Origin: Candidatus Izemoplasmatales bacterium
GTDB taxonomy: Bacteria; Bacillota_I; Bacilli_A; Izemoplasmatales; Hujiaoplasmataceae
Assembly: GCA_028691315.1 (NCBI GenBank)
Contig: JAQUZN010000001.1
Location: 145,238-209,237, forward strand
Length of the DNA stretch: 64,000 nt
Reading direction: 5' to 3'
A model generated the notes under the pieces. It saw only the letters and a list, made by a program, of their open reading frames with translations, was not told the DNA's origin and made no database searches. Positions 54,554-62,679 of this stretch are shown piece after piece; the stretch's first letter is position 1, and the number at the start of each line of letters is the position of its first letter. A program made the position numbers and the translations under genes.

Positions 54554-54823
54554 ATGAGAATAGTATTTGATGAAGAAGAATTAAAAGGGAACTATCAATT
54601 CAAAGATATGTCTGTCAAATTAGTCCCAGAAAAAGGAAGAATATCATTAGATTTTGAAGTTTTAGATATAGATAAAGCGTCTAATTTTCTCGCAAGTTTA
54701 TTATATGATATGCATAATGAAGCAAATCTTATAGAAAACGGTGGGGTTGAAATTAAATCTTTTGGTTATCAAATTCCAAGTGATTATATAGCCGAAGAGA
54801 TTGAATATACACATGACGATTAA
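54554..54823 (+). CDS. Small phage protein of unknown function
   Basis: 89 residues, AAGGAGGAT right after the thyA stop. Acidic, beta-type at the start (MRIVFDEEELKGNYQFKD) and helical in the middle. Cotranscribed with thyA. No motif was recognised. Confidence 0.6.
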   Translation: MRIVFDEEELKGNYQFKDMSVKLVPEKGRISLDFEVLDIDKASNFLASLLYDMHNEANLIENGGVEIKSFGYQIPSDYIAEEIEYTHDD

Positions 54824-54834
54824 TTTATGAATGT

Positions 54835-54878
54835 GAATACCTCACATCTAAGTAAATAAACAAGAAAGTGAGGTATTC
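54835..54878 (+). promoter_or_regulatory. Hairpin hiding the endolysin ribosome site
   Basis: GAATACCTCAC (54835-54845) pairs perfectly with GTGAGGTATTC (54868-54878), with a 22-base loop. The 3' arm contains the GTGAGG that serves as the ribosome site for the endolysin start at 54886. The loop contains TAAGTAAATAAAC. Readthrough mRNA would fold and hide the site, whereas a transcript starting inside the loop would not. Confidence 0.6.
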
Positions 54879-54885
54879 ATATCAT

Positions 54886-56178
54886 ATGGCAATTATGAAT
54901 CAATACGAACAGGAAGTCATTGTGAATATCATCTATGCTGTAGAAACTGGTGGACAGATTTATGGTAATAGAAGATATAATGATTTTACTCCTGCTGGTA
55001 AAAATACAACAAATGAAGTTGCTATTACAATTGGTGCAGGACAATGGTATGCAACAGAAGCTCAGAAGTTATTGAAGCTGATTAGATCTACTGATCCAGC
55101 AAACTTTAAGAAATTAGATACCGCTGGTATTGGTGTAGATTTAGATACAAAGAGTTGGTCTACTTACAAAGTAGCAGTAGGTAGCGCTAAAGCAAAATGT
55201 ATACAATCAATTATTGATTCATCTGTTGGACGCAAATGTCAAGATCAATTGATTGTAGAACAGATGGAAAAATTTATGAAGGAAGCACAGGATCTTGGAG
55301 TAGTTAATATGGATGCTTTGATGATGTGTGCTAACTTTAGACATCATGGTGGATTAAAAGCAGTAAAGAGAATCTTAGGCAAGACATCAAAACCTTATAC
55401 CTTAGATAAACTCTATGCTGCTTGTTCTACCGATACAGGAAATCAAGTAGGAGCGTACAAAAGCAGACAAAAAGTTGTTGTTGCTGCTCTGAAAAAATAC
55501 ATATCTCCTGGTGAGTATTTGAAAGACACCACCGAGGTATGGAAAGCTACAGGAACAAAATTATGTATCGATAAAACAGCAAATGTATATAAAGCCGCAG
55601 ATGGTAAAGTCACCATTGGTCAGATTTCAAAAGGAAATCGTATTGAGATTAATGGAGCGAAATCTGGGAAATATACAAACGTAAAAGTTGGTAATAATAT
55701 TGGTATTGGATGGATTTTAACTTCTCAATTGGGAGATAAGGTGACGGAAGATACCAAACCAACTGTTGATAATAATGGAGTGGTAGCTATTAAAACTGCT
55801 CAAAGGAAATTAAACAGCCTTTATTATTTAAATATTCTCGTTGATGGTATTTGGGGAGATCAATCACAAAAAGCTCTTATTACCGCTATTCAGATTGCTC
55901 TCAATAAACAATTCAATGAAGGGCTTGTTGTTGATGGCGTTAATGGACCAAAGACAACAGCTGCTATAAGACGTCGTGTTTTAACTGGTGGAATGAAAGG
56001 TGAATACGTTAAAGTATTACAGATCGCTTTACAATCCAAAGGAATTGAGGTTTCTGGCGGAATTGATGGTATATATGGTCAAGGAACTACAGAAGCAGTT
56101 AAGAAATTCCAAAAGGATGTTAAAATTGAAGTTGATGGATCGGCTGGTCCTATCACCTTTACTCACCTTATAAAATAA
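54886..56178 (+). CDS. Endolysin with lysozyme-like domain, SH3 domain and two peptidoglycan-binding repeats
   Basis: 430 residues from the ATG at 54886 (an upstream GTG at 54868 is part of the ribosome site). Residues 1-205 are a catalytic domain opening with IIYAVETGGQIYGNRR (probable catalytic Glu20) and 'FRHHGGLKAVKRIL'. Residues about 205-285 resemble a bacterial SH3 wall-binding domain (KTANVYKAADGKVTIGQ then GWILTSQLG). Residues about 290-430 hold two peptidoglycan-binding repeats ('LVDGIWGDQSQKAL', 'VVDGVNGPKTTAAIRR', 'GGIDGIYGQGTTEAVKKFQ'). It would cut the Gram-positive wall for lysis. No signal peptide is seen, so a holin elsewhere should release it. The family of the catalytic domain is uncertain. 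Confidence 0.78.
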   Translation: MAIMNQYEQEVIVNIIYAVETGGQIYGNRRYNDFTPAGKNTTNEVAITIGAGQWYATEAQKLLKLIRSTDPANFKKLDTAGIGVDLDTKSWSTYKVAVGSAKAKCIQSIIDSSVGRKCQDQLIVEQMEKFMKEAQDLGVVNMDALMMCANFRHHGGLKAVKRILGKTSKPYTLDKLYAACSTDTGNQVGAYKSRQKVVVAALKKYISPGEYLKDTTEVWKATGTKLCIDKTANVYKAADGKVTIGQISKGNRIEINGAKSGKYTNVKVGNNIGIGWILTSQLGDKVTEDTKPTVDNNGVVAIKTAQRKLNSLYYLNILVDGIWGDQSQKALITAIQIALNKQFNEGLVVDGVNGPKTTAAIRRRVLTGGMKGEYVKVLQIALQSKGIEVSGGIDGIYGQGTTEAVKKFQKDVKIEVDGSAGPITFTHLIK

Positions 56179-56208
56179 AGAATTAATAACTAGAAAACTT
56201 TCTTAATA

Positions 56209-56250
56209 AAACTCATGGGTGTCAAATTCATCCATGAGTTTATTTTGTGA
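56209..56250 (+). terminator. Terminator after the endolysin gene
   Basis: AAACTCATGG and CCATGAGTTT form a 10-bp stem with a 13-base loop, followed by ATTTTGTG. Confidence 0.8.
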
Positions 56251-56282
56251 TAAGAAAGAGGTGTATAATATTGGCTTAAATG

Positions 56283-56307
56283 ATATATTATAAGAGTGAG
56301 ATGAAAT
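56283..56307 (+). promoter_or_regulatory. Candidate phage promoter motif
   Basis: ATATATTAT, then AAGAGTGA and GATGAAAT, ending 33 bases before the start at 56341 and just after a terminator. It is nearly identical to the 58706 site. Confidence 0.5.
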
Positions 56308-56340
56308 ATAATATATTTTAATTAGCGGGGATAAGAATAT

Positions 56341-57066
56341 ATGGACAACCAGAACAACTACAACCCATGGTATGCGCAGAATTATGTATATCAGCAAAAT
56401 AGTCCTCCGACAATAGGAGGATGTGTTGGTTATACCAATAGCCAACCTCAACAACAATACAATTATTATAATCAACAAGGAAATATCGCCTTATATAATC
56501 AATACTATAATCCATATGAGGCACAACGACAAAGAGAACAACAGGAAGCTCAATTTCGACAGCAACAGATCAATCGATTGAACTTCCATAATGATATGAA
56601 CAAAGTATTCTATGGGTATGAAGGAGTTGAATTTCAACATGAGGATGCGGCTCAACAATTAAAGAAAACAGAAGAATATTATTCATATCTTCAACAAATG
56701 CAAAGCATTAAAGAAGAACACAATGGGTTTTCATTAGATGGATTTCAAATCATTCAATGGGAACCAGAAGTAACTCCAGTAGAGCAACAACCAGATGAAC
56801 CTGTCGATTTTATGGAATGGATGGATGATCTAGGTTATAACTATGCTCAAGTTTTAATGAAGAAAGCGAGGACACAAAATAATGATTTAAGAAAAGCATA
56901 TGATAGTAATTCTTATAATCGATTATTAAATCTTCACAATAATGATAGTGTCATTGACGCTCTCACCAGTGATTTTACAATCGATGATATGGAAGTACGA
57001 TTACCCGATCAATTTAACCAAGAATATCAAGAGCGGAAACGACGATTCTTGGAAGCAATTATTTAG
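56341..57066 (+). CDS. Gln/Asn/Tyr-rich protein
   Basis: 241 residues, GCGGGGATAAG before the ATG. The first 80 residues are a low-complexity Gln/Asn/Tyr segment ('QPQQQYNYYNQQ', 'YNPYEAQRQREQQEAQFRQQ'). The middle is acidic and helical, and the C-terminus is charged. Such segments can drive condensate formation, but no function is known. It is 13 bases before the kinase-like gene in the same transcript. Confidence 0.55.
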   Translation: MDNQNNYNPWYAQNYVYQQNSPPTIGGCVGYTNSQPQQQYNYYNQQGNIALYNQYYNPYEAQRQREQQEAQFRQQQINRLNFHNDMNKVFYGYEGVEFQHEDAAQQLKKTEEYYSYLQQMQSIKEEHNGFSLDGFQIIQWEPEVTPVEQQPDEPVDFMEWMDDLGYNYAQVLMKKARTQNNDLRKAYDSNSYNRLLNLHNNDSVIDALTSDFTIDDMEVRLPDQFNQEYQERKRRFLEAII

Positions 57067-57079
57067 ATAGGAGGAAGTT

Positions 57080-58465
57080 ATGGCTAGAGTAGATCTCATT
57101 AGATCTTTATATCGCAAACAGATTCCTATCGATGAATTTAAATTTGATAATATCAAAGCAAATCCATTGCTATCTTATATTCATCCATATGCAATAGCAG
57201 AATTATATAAGATAGCAAAGAGTGTAAAACTACAATCAAAACCAAAAGAGAAATATCGATTGGTTGATAATATTGTAGGGCAATATGGTTTTAAACGAAT
57301 AGCTTCTGGCACTAATAGAATTGTATACAAGCATCTAGAAGACCAGAGAATCGTTTTAAAAGTAGCATTAGATAATGTTGGTATTAGAGATAATCCAAAT
57401 GAATTCTATAATCAACAATATCTAAAACCATTTGTAACCAAATGTTTTGAAGTTTCTCCATGTGGAACGGTTGGTATCTTTGAAAGGGTGCAACCGATTA
57501 CATCTAGAGAGGAATTTTCAGCAATAGCGCAAGACGTTTTTGCACTATTAAACAAAATGATAGGAAAATATATACTAGAAGATATAGGGACGAAATTCTT
57601 TATGAATTATGGTTTAAGAGAAGGATTTGGTCCTGTGCTTTTAGACTTTCCATATATGTTTGAATTAGATGGTAGAAAGATTCATTGCAATAATCGTCAT
57701 ATGATTACAGGAATACCTTGTAATGGTGAAATTGATTATGACAATGGATTTAATAATCTAATTTGTACGAAATGTGGGAAAATATATTTAGCAACAGAAT
57801 TAGAAAAAGATAAAGAGGATAACAGGATTGTAATAGATTCCGATCCTTATCAGAAAGGAGAATTATTTAATATGAAAATCGAAATTGTAAAAAGGACTCG
57901 TGATACATTAGGGCGAGTAGTAGGGGAAGAGAAAAAGATAACAACATTAGATACTGATAGAAAAGAAACATCTTCTATCGTATCGAAGAAGAAGTATGAA
58001 GAGGGTATCAATGTAGGAATGAAAACTTCGAAAAAGCCGAAGATTTATATACCAAATAATATCCGTAGTAGAGAGAGGTATAAGGTATACGAACCAAAGG
58101 CAAGAGTCAACATCAAAAAGAATCAGGATGATACAGATGAAACATTAAAGACATCTATAGAGCCTGCGGTGAAACAAGGTTGGTTAAATCCAGAACGAGC
58201 AAATTCTAATGTAAGAACAAGAAAAGAACAAGTTCGTTCTGACGTATTTGCAAAACGTGAGTTGACACGAGAAGAGTATGAAAATCGCGATAAACAGCCA
58301 ATTGTTGATTCAGGTGCTAATGAACTTCCTTATGATACATTGCCGGTATTCGAACCGGATAAGAATGTGCCTGAGGAACCGCCGGTAGAAGAGGTTGCTA
58401 CGTCTGAATCTAACGTTATGGTATATGATGATGTGAATGAAGATGAAGCAGTCACAGAATACTAA
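57080..58465 (+). CDS. Kinase-fold-like protein with a zinc-ribbon segment
   Basis: 461 residues after GATAGGAGG. Residues about 65-195 resemble a small protein-kinase lobe: FKRIASGTNRIVYKHLEDQ, then IVLKVALDN (candidate ATP-binding Lys93), then a Glu-containing helix (PNEFYNQQY), a hinge (VGIFERVQPI), and a late LLDF that may stand for the metal-binding Asp. An HRD loop is not clear, so it may be a pseudokinase. Residues about 203-240 contain a four-Cys segment (HCNN, IPCNG, LICTKCGKIY) like a zinc ribbon. The last 200 residues are disordered and charged. It lies just upstream of tRNA-Gln. A host-modification role is possible but not shown. Confidence 0.5.
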   Translation: MARVDLIRSLYRKQIPIDEFKFDNIKANPLLSYIHPYAIAELYKIAKSVKLQSKPKEKYRLVDNIVGQYGFKRIASGTNRIVYKHLEDQRIVLKVALDNVGIRDNPNEFYNQQYLKPFVTKCFEVSPCGTVGIFERVQPITSREEFSAIAQDVFALLNKMIGKYILEDIGTKFFMNYGLREGFGPVLLDFPYMFELDGRKIHCNNRHMITGIPCNGEIDYDNGFNNLICTKCGKIYLATELEKDKEDNRIVIDSDPYQKGELFNMKIEIVKRTRDTLGRVVGEEKKITTLDTDRKETSSIVSKKKYEEGINVGMKTSKKPKIYIPNNIRSRERYKVYEPKARVNIKKNQDDTDETLKTSIEPAVKQGWLNPERANSNVRTRKEQVRSDVFAKRELTREEYENRDKQPIVDSGANELPYDTLPVFEPDKNVPEEPPVEEVATSESNVMVYDDVNEDEAVTEY

Positions 58466-58496
58466 TTAGCCATTATCTAAGTTTTGATCCTATATA

Positions 58497-58553
58497 TTTT
58501 ATCTCGCGGTGGAGGAAAGTTTTTCATCACTCTTTCCTCTGCTTGAGATAAAA
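58497..58553 (+). ncRNA. Two-part hairpin before the tRNA
   Basis: An outer stem TTTTATCTC / GAGATAAAA (58497-58505 with 58545-58553) encloses an inner stem GAGGAAAG / CTTTCCTC (58512-58519 with 58532-58539). It ends 6 bases before the tRNA and has no T-run. It may be a processing signal or a small structured RNA. No family was recognised. Confidence 0.4.
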
Positions 58554-58559
58554 ACATAG

Positions 58560-58631
58560 TGGGCTATCACCAAGCGGTAAGGTATATGACTTTGACTCAT
58601 ACATGCGTTGGTTCGAATCCAACTAGCCCAG
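58560..58631 (+). tRNA. tRNA-Gln (anticodon TTG)
   Basis: Acceptor TGGGCTA pairs with TAGCCCA, and the discriminator is G (58631). The D arm is ACC/GGT. The anticodon stem TATGA/TCATA encloses loop CTTTGAC, giving anticodon TTG at 58592-58594. The T arm GTTGG/CCAAC encloses TTCGAAT. All four stems are perfect. It reads CAA codons, which this AT-rich phage uses often. CCA is not encoded after the discriminator. Confidence 0.95.
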
Positions 58632-58645
58632 TTAAAAAATGATAT

Positions 58646-58685
58646 AACTTGAACCTAATATTTTGGGTTCAAGTTTATTTTTTGT
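58646..58685 (+). terminator. Terminator after the tRNA
   Basis: AACTTGAACC and GGTTCAAGTT form a 10-bp stem followed by TATTTTTTG. It ends the 56341-tRNA transcript. Confidence 0.85.
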
Positions 58686-58705
58686 TTAAATAATGAAAGT
58701 GAGTT

Positions 58706-58730
58706 ATATATTATAAATGTGAGATAAAAT
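58706..58730 (+). promoter_or_regulatory. Candidate phage promoter motif
   Basis: ATATATTAT, then AAATGTGA, then GATAAAAT, 28 bases before the start at 58759. Best match to the motif also seen at 56283, 50625 and 35342. It follows a terminator. Confidence 0.5.
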
Positions 58731-58758
58731 GAAATTTTATATAAAGGAGGATAAACAT

Positions 58759-59031
58759 ATGAAACAAATGAGTGCAATAGTAACTTGTTTAGATCCAATT
58801 ATCGGATTATATTTATATTATTGTCGTGATGATAGGAAAGGTATTATAGGCAATATCAATATCAATCAAGCGTATTTTGGTTTATCATATGATGATGAAG
58901 AACATTTGTTTTCAGACAAACTGGCCGATGATATTCATATGATACCCGAACAAACAGAATTGAGTGTATATGATATTTTTGAATTTGGTTATTTAGAAGG
59001 AAATAAGATGTATTCTCAAATATCTAATTAA
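58759..59031 (+). CDS. Small phage protein of unknown function
   Basis: 90 residues from the ATG at 58759, after AAAGGAGGATAAAC (an in-frame ATG at 58729 lies in the promoter motif). It opens with MKQMSAIVTCLDPIIGLYLY, mildly hydrophobic, then acidic. No motif was recognised. Confidence 0.6.
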   Translation: MKQMSAIVTCLDPIIGLYLYYCRDDRKGIIGNININQAYFGLSYDDEEHLFSDKLADDIHMIPEQTELSVYDIFEFGYLEGNKMYSQISN

Positions 59032-59087
59032 AAAGGTTATTAAAAGAATAATGATGAGTATTAATCAACATTGAGGAGAAAAAGAGA

Positions 59088-60101
59088 ATGTATAAAGAAA
59101 AACCAAAAGTAAAATTTACTATGAACGAGACAAGAAAACTATTTTCAGTCGATGATAATCATGAGTATGTTGATTTTATACCAGATTATAAATATGATCC
59201 ACATACAACCAATCATAAAGAAATGACAAAAGGATTCTATATTTATGGACCAGCGAATATCGATATTGGTGATAATCATAATCTATGTTTTCATGGTGAA
59301 TATGGTGATATTGATCAGGTGGAATATAGTTTTATTTTAGATTCAAAAACAATGAATTGGAATAAAATGGAACCTACTTTTGATGGAGAATTATCTGGTT
59401 GGGAACCAAGTCCATTAAGTCTCCATTATGTATGGGATCCTGAAGTTGGCGACTATATACAAAAGATTACTTCAAAACTATATCAGAATGATGACTTATT
59501 TATGATATTTTTAAGAGCATATATCATGAATGATTCACGTACACGTTTAGAATCATTGGTTCCCATTTTACATTGCAGAATAAATAGAAATGACATCTCG
59601 TGTATAGATAACATTCAAACCGTGTATTTTCCATTAATGCTTGAAGAAGACTTAAAGAAATACAAGGTTTGTTCGTTAACAATGGATAGAGATGGGATAA
59701 TGGAATCTGTTAAATACAAAGAGAATATATTTATGAAAAGGTTCTATTATTTTGAGTGGAAAGAACCTGTACCTCGTTCTCCGCGTATTGACACTTATCG
59801 TTTTAATTCTTTGGGAAAAATATGCATGTTTAGTAAATCAAATGGTTGCATTGAACAACAAAGATTTGCTAAGCAAGACATGGAATGGTTATTGGAGAAG
59901 AGTTACAGTAATAAAGATTTCAATATTAATATTGAAATGCAACCGTTGGAACGATATAGACTTGAAATTAAGATTGCAGAAGATGCTTTCCATCTAAAAG
60001 ATGAAGAAATGCAAATTCTTCACGACATGATATCTGATTATTTGCAATCGGCAGTGAAAGAGAGATCATGCTATCAAAAAATAGAACTGGAGAGATATTA
60101 A
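59088..60101 (+). CDS. Unknown phage protein
   Basis: 337 residues, TTGAGGAGAAAAAG before the ATG. Mostly beta-type with many Asp, Tyr and Trp ('DGELSGWEPSPLSLHYVWDP'), ending in a helical tail. No enzyme motif was recognised. It shares a transcript with the small genes to 62638. Confidence 0.6.
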   Translation: MYKEKPKVKFTMNETRKLFSVDDNHEYVDFIPDYKYDPHTTNHKEMTKGFYIYGPANIDIGDNHNLCFHGEYGDIDQVEYSFILDSKTMNWNKMEPTFDGELSGWEPSPLSLHYVWDPEVGDYIQKITSKLYQNDDLFMIFLRAYIMNDSRTRLESLVPILHCRINRNDISCIDNIQTVYFPLMLEEDLKKYKVCSLTMDRDGIMESVKYKENIFMKRFYYFEWKEPVPRSPRIDTYRFNSLGKICMFSKSNGCIEQQRFAKQDMEWLLEKSYSNKDFNINIEMQPLERYRLEIKIAEDAFHLKDEEMQILHDMISDYLQSAVKERSCYQKIELERY

Positions 60102-60125
60102 CTATTAAGAAAAAGGAGAAAGAAT

Positions 60126-60551
60126 ATGAATGATTTTGGACAAATAACGGATATGGAAATTCATATATCTAAAGAATGTGGTAATACGTCATTTATTCTT
60201 GATACTGTGAGACAATTTTTTGTAATAGAAGAACACTCAGAATCAAATGGTGTGAATTTCGAGTTTGTTTTATCTGATGATCATACTAAATTTAAATATC
60301 GATATGACAGAGATAAAGATCATGAAATCAAATGGACTGATTGGTTTGAATTTCCAAAAGAAGTTAGAGATCGATTAGATTTTGATGGAGATATCATCTT
60401 TGTCGTACCATATTATAATAGTGAGGGGATATTAATTTCAAATCATCATATATTTGTTGATTTTAAGAATTCTTATATCAGACAACATATAGATCAAAAT
60501 ATGAAACATGAAAACAAAACGGAGGATGATGAAAATGAAAGAACAATTTAA
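60126..60551 (+). CDS. Unknown phage protein
   Basis: 141 residues after AAAAGGAGAAAG. Acidic beta-type sequence with a 'RLDFDGDIIFVVPYYN' stretch. The DFDGD string is a coincidence with the RNAP beta-prime motif, because no surrounding beta-prime sequence is present. Its end overlaps the next start by 17 bases. Confidence 0.6.
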   Translation: MNDFGQITDMEIHISKECGNTSFILDTVRQFFVIEEHSESNGVNFEFVLSDDHTKFKYRYDRDKDHEIKWTDWFEFPKEVRDRLDFDGDIIFVVPYYNSEGILISNHHIFVDFKNSYIRQHIDQNMKHENKTEDDENERTI

Positions 60552-61188
60552 TTTAAAAGGACAATTAGTTGCGGTGTTTGACGAGCAGATGGCTCTTCAT
60601 GCATTAAAAAATGATTGTAAGGTTATTTATGTTGGGGATATGACAGGCGTCCCCAACCCAGGTTATATTGGAGGAACTCCTTTGATACCTAAAGTAGAAG
60701 CCATGCAAACATTGATAGCAGGAAGCACAGAAGAGTTTCAAAGAAAGTATATGGATCAGTTATATCAAGATCCATTCGTTTTGGATTATATAGAAACCGT
60801 AGTTTGTGCATTATATAGCGGAGTTACAGTTGTTCTATATATTCCTAAAGATGCGCAGGGATTTGGATTTCATCATATGTTGTTTGATATGATGGCACAT
60901 GCATTCGGATTAAATATCCAAGCTGGTCCTAATATTCCATTCACATTTAATCCATATTTCATTCCTCAGATTCTTGAGGTATTGATTAAGAGGAAACAGA
61001 TTACTCCACAATGGTATTTATATCACTTACCAATGGAGTTTATTATGGACCCTAGTATGATGTGGAATATTGTGTTACCATTAATGGGTTATGAGATTAA
61101 TCAAAAGAATGCGGATTATGTATTAGATTGGAAGAGGCAAATGGAAGATAGGCAGAAAGTTCTTCGTCCATTAATTAGATTTGAATAG
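60535..61188 (+). CDS. Unknown protein, paralogue of the 61261 gene
   Basis: 217 residues from the ATG at 60535, after CGGAGGATGATG. A central segment (LDYIETVVCALYSGVTVVLY then GFGFHHMLFDMMAHAFGLNI) has the same layout as the gene at 61261: a helix with an acidic residue, 'AL..G..V', a strand, then a helix ending near 'GLN' or 'GYN'. No function was recognised. The pair may come from a local duplication with strong divergence. Confidence 0.5.
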   Translation: MKEQFNLKGQLVAVFDEQMALHALKNDCKVIYVGDMTGVPNPGYIGGTPLIPKVEAMQTLIAGSTEEFQRKYMDQLYQDPFVLDYIETVVCALYSGVTVVLYIPKDAQGFGFHHMLFDMMAHAFGLNIQAGPNIPFTFNPYFIPQILEVLIKRKQITPQWYLYHLPMEFIMDPSMMWNIVLPLMGYEINQKNADYVLDWKRQMEDRQKVLRPLIRFE

Positions 61189-61201
61189 TTATAATACAGA
61201 G

Positions 61202-61245
61202 TGATAAAGGTGTATTAAATTGCACCTTTATCATTTAATTTTTTA
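61202..61245 (+). terminator. Rho-independent terminator
   Basis: TGATAAAGGTG and CACCTTTATCA form an 11-bp stem (loop of 10), followed by TTTAATTTTTT. Confidence 0.85.
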
Positions 61246-61260
61246 ATAAGGAGAATAAAT

Positions 61261-61752
61261 ATGATATTAGTAGGATCTATGAAAGCATATAAACAAATTA
61301 CATTTGAAGGAAAAGAATTTTTCTTGCTTTTTAATTTATCACAACCAATAGATGAACCCACTGCTATACCTATCAATATCTTACCGGATATAGATATCAA
61401 AATGTCGATTAATGATTTGGATTTTGATATATTTCTTGCTGATTATGTGATCAAGAATGATCAAGCATTTTTTGAGATGATGAAAGTCATATTTGCATTG
61501 GATTTGGGATTTAATGTATTTATATTAATTGGGGAAGGAGAGATCCATGAAACATTAGCAGAATCTTTTACAAAAATGATTCAAGTACGTTATGGATACA
61601 ATTGTCAATACGTGCAATCGGTCGTTGATGTTAATTGGGATGACGATTCAGAATTCAGTGCAGAAGCTATAAATGGCATATTACCACAGGATAGTAAACG
61701 ATATAATCAATTATGCAATATTTATAGTTTTCCAGAAAATCGTTATAAATAA
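61261..61752 (+). CDS. Unknown protein, paralogue of the 60535 gene
   Basis: 163 residues, AATAAGGAGAATAAAT before the ATG. The segment FFEMMKVIFALDLGFNVFIL then ESFTKMIQVRYGYNCQYV parallels the middle of the 60535 protein. The C-terminus is Asp/Asn-rich. No motif was recognised. Confidence 0.55.
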   Translation: MILVGSMKAYKQITFEGKEFFLLFNLSQPIDEPTAIPINILPDIDIKMSINDLDFDIFLADYVIKNDQAFFEMMKVIFALDLGFNVFILIGEGEIHETLAESFTKMIQVRYGYNCQYVQSVVDVNWDDDSEFSAEAINGILPQDSKRYNQLCNIYSFPENRYK

Positions 61753-61819
61753 AAAATTATTATGATTATAACCATAATTTAAATACGAAAGTATTTAAAA
61801 TAATAAGGAGTATTATCAT

Positions 61820-62638
61820 ATGGAATTATGGGAAAGAAAAAATTATTTATCAGATATCCCATTTATGTTTAATACGTACATAAGAGAATATGACATTTCC
61901 AAAGCGAATATTAATATTCTCTTATGGAAACAAAAGATAACGCAAGAGTATTATCATCAACTTCTAAATAGTCCTAGAAATATTAGACAATATGAAGTTG
62001 GTATGTTGCAAAGAAACAATGAAGATATCAAGTTAGTATTAGAAGAAGGATTTAAAGAATGTAGAAAGATGTTCTTTGAATCTAATGAGTTAACGGATAT
62101 CGATATTTTATCTATTAAAAATGATGCGATCTTTATCGTAAATAAAATTCCAAAGTATACAGAATTTGAAAATATCGTATTTTTGAATAAGAATACCTAT
62201 ACGTCTTATATGTCTTTATATAGAAGAAATATAGAACTGTACTATCAGTCTAATCGATTAACTGGTGAAGATCATGTAGATGTGAAAGGGATTTCTGATA
62301 CAAAATTACAATATCATAAACCGTACTTCTTGGATTTTATTTACTATTTCTTTGATATGATTCAGAATGATGGATTGGATAATCTAATCACTAACTTCCA
62401 AATGTTTTTTAATGATTATATTAATCGAAAACTTGACGTTGGTTATTATCGGTCTTTTAATGAGACTTCATCATTCATGTTAGATTGGAATCGAACATTG
62501 AATCCTAGTCAAAGATATATGATTGATTCGTTAGAGATGGCATCAAGACATGCAGACAATATCAATTTTTCTTTTAACATGAATTTATTAAGAGAGATTT
62601 ATGGTTATATCAGTTCAATATATTTTATGCATCATTAA
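61820..62638 (+). CDS. Unknown phage protein
   Basis: 272 residues after TAAGGAGTATT. It is helical and Tyr/Asn-rich, without recognised motifs. A dyad (TAAATACG with a TATTTA partner) lies at 61781-61799. It is the last gene of the plus-strand block and is ended by a strong convergent terminator. Confidence 0.6.
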   Translation: MELWERKNYLSDIPFMFNTYIREYDISKANINILLWKQKITQEYYHQLLNSPRNIRQYEVGMLQRNNEDIKLVLEEGFKECRKMFFESNELTDIDILSIKNDAIFIVNKIPKYTEFENIVFLNKNTYTSYMSLYRRNIELYYQSNRLTGEDHVDVKGISDTKLQYHKPYFLDFIYYFFDMIQNDGLDNLITNFQMFFNDYINRKLDVGYYRSFNETSSFMLDWNRTLNPSQRYMIDSLEMASRHADNINFSFNMNLLREIYGYISSIYFMHH

Positions 62639-62679
62639 ACCCATATAGGATTACATTTCCTATATGGGTTTATTTTTTG
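62637..62679. terminator. Bidirectional terminator between convergent genes
   Basis: ACCCATATAGGA and TCCTATATGGGT form a perfect 12-bp stem, followed on the plus side by TTATTTTTTG and flanked by A-rich sequence for the minus gene. Confidence 0.85.

Noticed and set aside
60360-60420. DFDGD string as an RNAP beta-prime active site
   Set aside because: The 141-residue protein has no other beta-prime sequence, and the NADFDGD context is missing.
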